64,000 bases of DNA from Sophora flavescens (taxonomy: Eukaryota > Streptophyta > Magnoliopsida > Fabales > Fabaceae), in assembly GCA_030762895.1 (NCBI GenBank), contig CM061067.1:53717667-53781666 (forward strand), in the 5' to 3' direction. Shown piece by piece: positions 58,410 through 64,000 of this stretch. The position numbers were made by a program, and so were the translations under genes. How positions within the stretch are numbered: position 1 is the stretch's first letter; each line of letters starts with the position of its first letter. The notes below the pieces were generated by a model that saw only the letters and a list, made by a program, of their open reading frames with translations, was not told the DNA's origin and searched no databases.

Positions 58410-59747
58410 ACCCTCAAAAATATTATTATGTAATTAATTTTAGGTGTTTTAAGAGTGATACTTTTATGTTGAAAAAGTACAATGGTTAAACATAAAAAAA
58501 TTCATATGTTTTTTAAGAAAAAAATCCCTATAAATATGAAAACTGTATAACTTCAATATATCAACTTCAAAAGTATTAATTATGTATATTATTTTGAAAC
58601 TTCGTTAAAATTGGTGAGTTTAAGTTTTATATAATGTCAGTGTGAAGTACACCAACAATCAATCACAAATAATTTTAATTATATGTGACTTTTAAGGTAG
58701 TTATGATAAGAGACAAACATTTTTAATGATGTGACGATTTATGACTAATTGACAATGTAAAAATATTTACATTGGTAATATATATTAATTAAATCCAAAA
58801 TTATATGGATTTAATTTGTATGCACTGTCAATGTAAAAAAGAATTACATTGTCAACCAATATGATTAATTAAATATGTAAAAAAAAACTTTACATTGATA
58901 GTATATCAAAATTAATATAAAATTAAATATAATTAATTATAAATTTTGAGTAAATTATTTTAATTAATATTTGATCCTCCAATACTTTTAGTGAAGATCT
59001 TTCACTGGCTCCAAAGATATTATTTCGAAGTAATAACAACATGATATATATCCCACTACAACTAATTAATAATACAAGAATTAAATTCTGTCCAAAAAAA
59101 AAAACAAGAATTAACTATTGAGTTGGTACTTGAACTATTTGAGGATTTTTAAAAATACCCTTAAACTAAAAATAATTGTAATTGGATCCCCGAGTTTTTA
59201 TAAAGTTTTCAATTTGGTCCCTTAACTAAAAAAGTTTCTAATTGGGTCATCGAACTTATATAAAATTTTCAATTGAGTCACTGGCATAGGATCCGTGAAG
59301 AGGTCGTTAAGTTTGCTGACGTGGAATATGACGTAGAATCCTCAAATTTGTATCTAGGATTACAAGAAACTAAAATGTTGAACCAGAAAATCAAAATATA
59401 ACCTCCGACTACTTCTCCTCTATAAAAACAAATAATTCACTCATTCTCCAATATATATATTTTACAGTTGTATATTCCTTTTGTAGTTCATTCCTGATAT
59501 ATTCCCCCTTTTAATTTTCTTTAATTTGTAGTTTGGAAACCTATATATCTGCCCACACGTACTTGTTTATATCACGTCAGTACAAAATAGCGGTCTAAAA
59601 GTTTGTAAAAAAATTTTAATTTTATTTTTAACTTTTAAAAGACTGTCAACACTTTTGTCTTCATGCCTGTTAAAACGCAAATTATTGGACAATACCTTAA
59701 ATCTCCTATTTTGTCATTGTGCAGGGACAGTTATAATTGGATCAGAT
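58410..59747. other. AT-rich flank with MITE-like repeats, no gene
   Basis: 58735-58930 has several inverted copies of CAATGTAAA/TTTACATTG, resembling a decayed MITE. 59160-59285 has three degenerate tandem units of about 50 bp built on TTTTCAATTTGGTCCCTTAA, the style of Mutator-type MITEs. No coding sequence seen. Confidence 0.5.
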
Positions 59748-60236
59748 CAAGATTTTCGAAACTGGACTGGACCGGTCGATCCGATCGGATTAATCGGGTA
59801 TCATGATCTTGATCGGTTTGATTTATAGGGAAAACCATCATTATACTAAATGTTCAAAACCGGTAAAACCGGTCATAACCGGTAGTGAACCGGTTTCCTA
59901 AAAAAAAAATTAGTATAAAAGGATTTGGGTCATCCTAGTCAAAACCCAATTCTTTTGTTTTTTAACATATGTGGACTGGTTGTAGATTTTGGGTTGGTTT
60001 TCCCTACGGAGATGATTTTAACATATATTTTTATATTTATTTAGTTTAATTTCAAAATAAAAAAAATTGTGCTTAATAATTTTAGTTGTTATGTTTTTTT
60101 TTAATATTGTTACAAATATTATATTAAAAATTAAAATAATATTATTTAATTATAACGGTTCAACCTCGATTGGACCATTGAACCTCGAACCGCTGCTTTC
60201 ACCGGTTCGATGACCGATCTGGTTTTGTAAACCTTA
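59748..60236. mobile_element. hAT-type MITE with 8-bp duplication
   Basis: 489 bp. The left end CAAGATTTTCGAAACTGGAC and the inverted right end TAAGGTTTACAAAACCAGAT form the terminal repeats. GATCAGAT (59740-59747) and GATAAGAT (60237-60244) form an 8-bp duplication with one change. The interior has AACCGGT words in both orientations and AT-rich DNA. It has no coding capacity. Confidence 0.8.
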
Positions 60237-61493
60237 GATAAGATCGAGGGCGTTTAATATGCATCCCTTAAAATAGAGAGCACCAATGCGCCAAGTATGG
60301 AGCTGAATGTGGTGGCTAAGGAAAATATTCTTAAAAGTGACATTAAGGATGAAGAGGTTGATAACAGGGGAAGGTTTAAAATTTTAATATGCACCAAAGC
60401 ATCTTAGAAGTACACCAGTTGAGTTAGTTGACAACACACATGATATTGCATACACAACTGAGATCCCTCTAAGCGTCAGCACTGATTTGACCTGACACAG
60501 ATTGATACATGCCAGCGTTCTATTCCATTCTTGGGTGGAAGAATATGAATAAGTTGCTGGAATAACAAGAATTTGAAAAAGGGATATGCAAATAATTATA
60601 TGCAATAAGCAATTAACAAAGGAGATTAGGGAAGAAAACCACGAAGAAGTGTGAAGGATGACTAGTCAGGCAACTGCCTAGTTGAGTTCTCTGATATTAT
60701 ATTAGATATATTCTATCTTAAAATATAAAATCAATTGATATTAAGTGGGGTTGCGTATCAAGTATTTAAACCACATTTCGAAATTTGAGACAAACAATGA
60801 GAGACTTCCAAATATTAACTAACTACGGTTTCTCCATGTATTTTTGTAAGTTGGGAGATAATTATAATCAAATATATGAGCCACATACCTCCACATATGT
60901 AGTATATACATAGTAATGTCACGGTTAATTTACTTCAGGAGAATTTGATATTGGTTCCTTTAACCCACCACCTATTAGTATTTTACATCTATTTCAGAGT
61001 GCTTTGCCAATATTTTGTAGGGTGGGATTCCACCAACCCGAACCTGGTTGCTTGATGGAATCCAAACACGAAAACACCAACTTTAATTCCTGGGCCATAT
61101 CCTCTCAATGCTTCACGCTTCGTCCGTAATTATTAATAGAATAATTGTTTTTTTATAAGCTATTAATAGAATAAATAAATTGAAAAACACATTTTCAGCT
61201 TGTAGTCTATCCATCCACGAATACATATTTATGGTGAAAATGTGAAATAATTATCTAATATTATCACTATACTCATGAGTCATCACTATTATCATTGTTA
61301 ATGTCGTGAAAAAAGGGAGATTAATCCAATTAATATGTCAAGATTGTGTGAAAAAAAAACAACGTAGAAAAACCCCATGTTTTGACTCATGACACAAGAA
61401 ACTTGGTAAGAACCTATGAAATGTGGTTTTGAAAGCTGCTCGCTTTTCTTGATAAAGCATAGAGATCAGATGTCCAAAATTAGTCTTCTGACC
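60237..61493. other. AT-rich DNA without a supported gene
   Basis: 60297-60405 reads as a short plus-strand open stretch ending KILICTKAS, without a recognisable family. Otherwise no frame or repeat I can support. Confidence 0.35.
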
Positions 61494-61540
61494 AAGTTTC
61501 CGATAGCTTTTTTTTTTTCGATAAAAAAGTTTCCGATAGC
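61494..61540 (-). mobile_element. Tiny poly-T stub flanked by a 14-bp duplication (LINE-like)
   Basis: AAGTTTCCGATAGC occurs at 61494-61507 and 61527-61540, flanking only TTTTTTTTTTTCGATAAAA. On the minus strand this reads as the extreme 3' tail of a retroposon with poly-A, as in severely 5'-truncated LINE insertions. Confidence 0.65.
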
Positions 61541-61797
61541 TATTATCAGATTATATTGTGAACACAAGCAATATTGGTTGATCATAATGAGACGAAAATG
61601 TTTTTAGTATCTGTTATCCATTTTCCTTTATGATACATAGCAACTTAATTTTAGATGGATACGTAACTGAACTTTAAAGGAAATTAAAATTGATGTCGTT
61701 GACATAAAGAGAAAGCTATATACCTAAATGTTATTGCGGTCTATAAATTCAACTTTTTTTTCTAATATGTTTTCTTAGATCTTAAACGAAGAAGGAA

Positions 61798-61996
61798 ACC
61801 TCACAAGGTGTGGTCCAAGTGGCTAGTAGCTTGATCCTTTTAATCATATATCCAGGGTTTAAATCCTGATGATGAGAATAAAGTTGTATCTGTGGGTAGA
61901 AAAGTTGTCCCTTAACTGATAATCTACATCATCAGGAGATTAATCCTACGGCTATCGGTTGTAGGGATACCTTGGGTTCCATCCTGGACAAAAAAA
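61798..61996 (+). mobile_element. tRNA-derived SINE
   Basis: About 199 bp. A box A-like TGGTCCAAGTGG follows the 5' end, a box B-like GGTTTAAATCC lies about 45 bp further, and the body ends GGGTTCCATCCTGGAC plus an A-run. AAACGAAGAAGGAA (61784-61797) and AAACAAAGAAGGAA (61997-62010) are a 14-bp target duplication with one change. Such elements are transcribed by RNA polymerase III and moved by LINE enzymes. Confidence 0.85.
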
Positions 61997-62270
61997 AAAC
62001 AAAGAAGGAAGAAAAGGAATTGGAAATTTTTATTTAAATTGAATTAATTTTTCATAACTCAAAGATGTCATTTTAGAGAGAGCTAAAGAGGACCGTACAG
62101 TTGAGGTTAACATATATATTTCATACGCAATGGCATTATATAAGCCAGACATCAGTACGTAATTTTTCCATAGTGGGATCCGTGATTATCTGTAATTTGT
62201 GGTATGATAATCGAAATCCAATGAGGCCAGCAATTTACTAGAAAAGACATCCTCAATAAATCAACCTTAA

Positions 62271-62295
62271 TATATATATATATATATATATATAT
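62271..62295. repeat. (TA)n microsatellite
   Basis: About 12 TA units. Confidence 0.95.
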
Positions 62296-62752
62296 GTATT
62301 ATTACATCATTTACATGTACATGCGTGTCTTCCAATCCTAGCCTTCTTTTTATTTTTGGTGGAATAAACCCAGCCACTATTATTGAGGTACGTAACTCGT
62401 AAATTACTCCCACATCACTCGCATTAAACTTAGCAGTATAATACAATCAAGTTGTTTTATTGGAATTCATGATCAATGTATGACTCTTGTTACCCTTAAT
62501 GACACTATCTTTAAAATATATCTAAAAAGAAAAACCATATCATTCCTTATTAGATTTGGTTGAGTTGAGCATTGCTATATCCACCGAAACCGGATACAAC
62601 AAGCATGCCCCGATTCTATTGTGTCTGATTTTCGTTGAGAGGAATATAGCATGATGTGAGGTCACCACTAAAGTCAAAATATATAGCAGCAACTACGCTT
62701 ATTTCGGGTGGCAGTATATGGTATCTCGGGTGAAAAAGAATTTAATTTGAAC

Positions 62753-62911
62753 AATGCTACCATCAAATTCTTCGTTACACTCCTCTTAACACATCCTCTA
62801 TTATTAAGTAGATTTCATGTGGGACCATATGTTTTGGTGGGTCTCACATGAAATCCACCAAATAATAGAGTGTGTTGAAGAGGAGTATGATAAAAAATGT
62901 GATGCTAGCAT
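62753..62911. mobile_element. Foldback MITE-like element
   Basis: The two halves are inverted copies: AATGCTACCATCA at the left and the complement of ATGCTAGCATCAC at the right, with ACTCCTCTTAACACATCCTC and GATTTCATGTGGGACC paired inside. The loop is near 62835. No clear target duplication. Confidence 0.75.
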
Positions 62912-63299
62912 TTTTCATTTAATTTTGATAATTTGCACACCTAACAGGTAATATTGGTCTTAATTTATTCCCTTAATAAGTTAAAATTATGCTACACAAT
63001 AAAAATTTTGACAGTTAGAATTTGTCATATTTAAGAATAGTTGTTAGATATTTTAAAGTGGTAAAAGTCACTCCTCTATAAAGAGTTAACAATCTAAATA
63101 AGTTATTTTAGCATTTAGCAACACTTTGGTAAAAAAATAAAGAAGATTCCTATTTAGTAGTATTTTCCAATATTACTTTATCCCACTCCAAAAAGATTTG
63201 AGTAAGAGGTTCTATATGTTCAATTTAACTATCGAGATAAGTACCTTGGCATATAATCTATTCATTTTTTGGACCAGTACTGACCCATGTAGCATGCTC

Positions 63300-64000
63300 A
63301 ATAGGTGACAGACATAAACATATGTTGCTACATCGATCGAACCTCGATCCAAGAGCAAGTCGAGGCTTGATAGATCAGGATCATTTCAGGCTAGCCGACA
63401 AGACAACGAAAATCATTGTCGGTTATCTTGCAATATTAAAGGGTCGATATAATACAAGCAACACACAATTACTCTGATAAACCATAACGGTTTTGTAACC
63501 ATCCATATTTATGATATTTTTAATCACTTATAATGACTCATTAATGATATTAACAACCACCTCATCTATATATATTAGGCCAAGCCCTCGGGTAGAGATC
63601 ATCTTCTTCAGACACCATAAGTAGTCGAGTAATACCTCGACATTGTTCTTCCCACCACTTAGAACTATGTTTTGTTTTGATTCTCACTTGGGATACGTAG
63701 AAGCAGAATACACATATTCTATCAAGATATATCCACAAAAAACCCTGAGACTCTTCTAGCTCGGATTATTGTTCTTACTCAAACACCATAGGTAAAAGCC
63801 CCAAATTAACGAATGGTTTTTCACTCATCCATCTTTCTAATATGGTGTCCACACATACAGCACCAACTCAAATTACTTAACCCCACATAGGAACATATTT
63901 GTTGGCGTCATTCCCAAGCACTAAACCTAAATTCCATTTGGTGGTCAATGAAATCAAACACCTCCCACTTCCCATAAATTAAACAAACACAAAAGAAAAG
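63300..64000 (+). repeat. Possible remnant of a Gypsy LTR and leader
   Basis: A TATA-like TCTATATATATTAGGCC (about 63565) is followed by CGAG/CTCGA-rich sequence and, at 63900, TTTGTTGGCGTCATTCCCAA, which resembles the LTR end and primer-site region of some Tat-type elements. No partner LTR is in the window, so this is tentative. The rest of 62912-63300 is AT-rich with no feature I can name. Confidence 0.3.

Noticed and set aside
60384..60605. 73-codon minus-strand open frame
   Set aside because: No motif, no neighbouring exons; consistent with chance.

Overview
This 64 kb window looks like gene-poor nuclear DNA from a eudicot plant, most likely a legume. The reasons are the combination of Tat/Ogre-type Gypsy elements, a SIRE/Maximus-type Copia element with an extra env-like ORF, a legume-style LINE ORF1 (DUF4283) and AT-rich intervening DNA; the taxonomic call is inference. 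I found no intact ordinary host gene, no rRNA or tRNA gene and no CRISPR. Almost everything is transposable-element sequence, much of it nested, and several insertions can be dated relative to each other by target-site duplications (TSDs) and by the reading frames they interrupt.

Layout. 1-418: 3' end of an unknown plus-strand gene remnant. 655-10526 (minus): a decayed Mutator-like (MULE) transposase gene with FAR1, DDE, SWIM and C-terminal OTU-protease-like parts, split by a 7.1 kb non-autonomous gag-protease Gypsy element (3067-10150, TSD GACAG). 10569-16526: AT-rich DNA with perfect palindromes, a hairpin and a large foldback element. 16527-16935: a MITE with a 9-bp TSD. 16945-18141: LINE ORF1 remnant, into which a Copia element (18142-35896, minus) inserted. 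That Copia element carries two later insertions in its env-like region: a 4.3 kb solo LTR (22386-26699, TSD TTCAT) and a 2.6 kb Ogre-type solo LTR (27266-29880, imperfect TSD).

35897-58409: an Ogre tandem on the minus strand, LTR-internal-LTR-internal(truncated). The right-hand unit has ORF1, gag, protease, RT, RNase H and integrase, all with nonsense or frameshift damage. The truncated left-hand unit contains a 3.17 kb CACTA transposon (37572-40744, TSD CCT) that carries a complete-looking two-exon gene for a 96-residue B3-type DNA-binding protein and is packed at both ends with GCGACCGA palindromes. This B3-in-CACTA arrangement is the most interesting item. The left unit is joined to the truncated Copia 5' LTR at a break that bears a 43-bp duplication.

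58410-64000: AT-rich flank with a hAT-type MITE (8-bp TSD), a tRNA-derived SINE (14-bp TSD), a tiny LINE-like stub, a foldback element and a possible Gypsy LTR remnant.

Inferred order of events: LINE copy, then Copia insertion, then the two solo-LTR insertions into Copia; independently, Ogre insertion and recombination followed by CACTA insertion; finally a deletion that fused Copia to Ogre.
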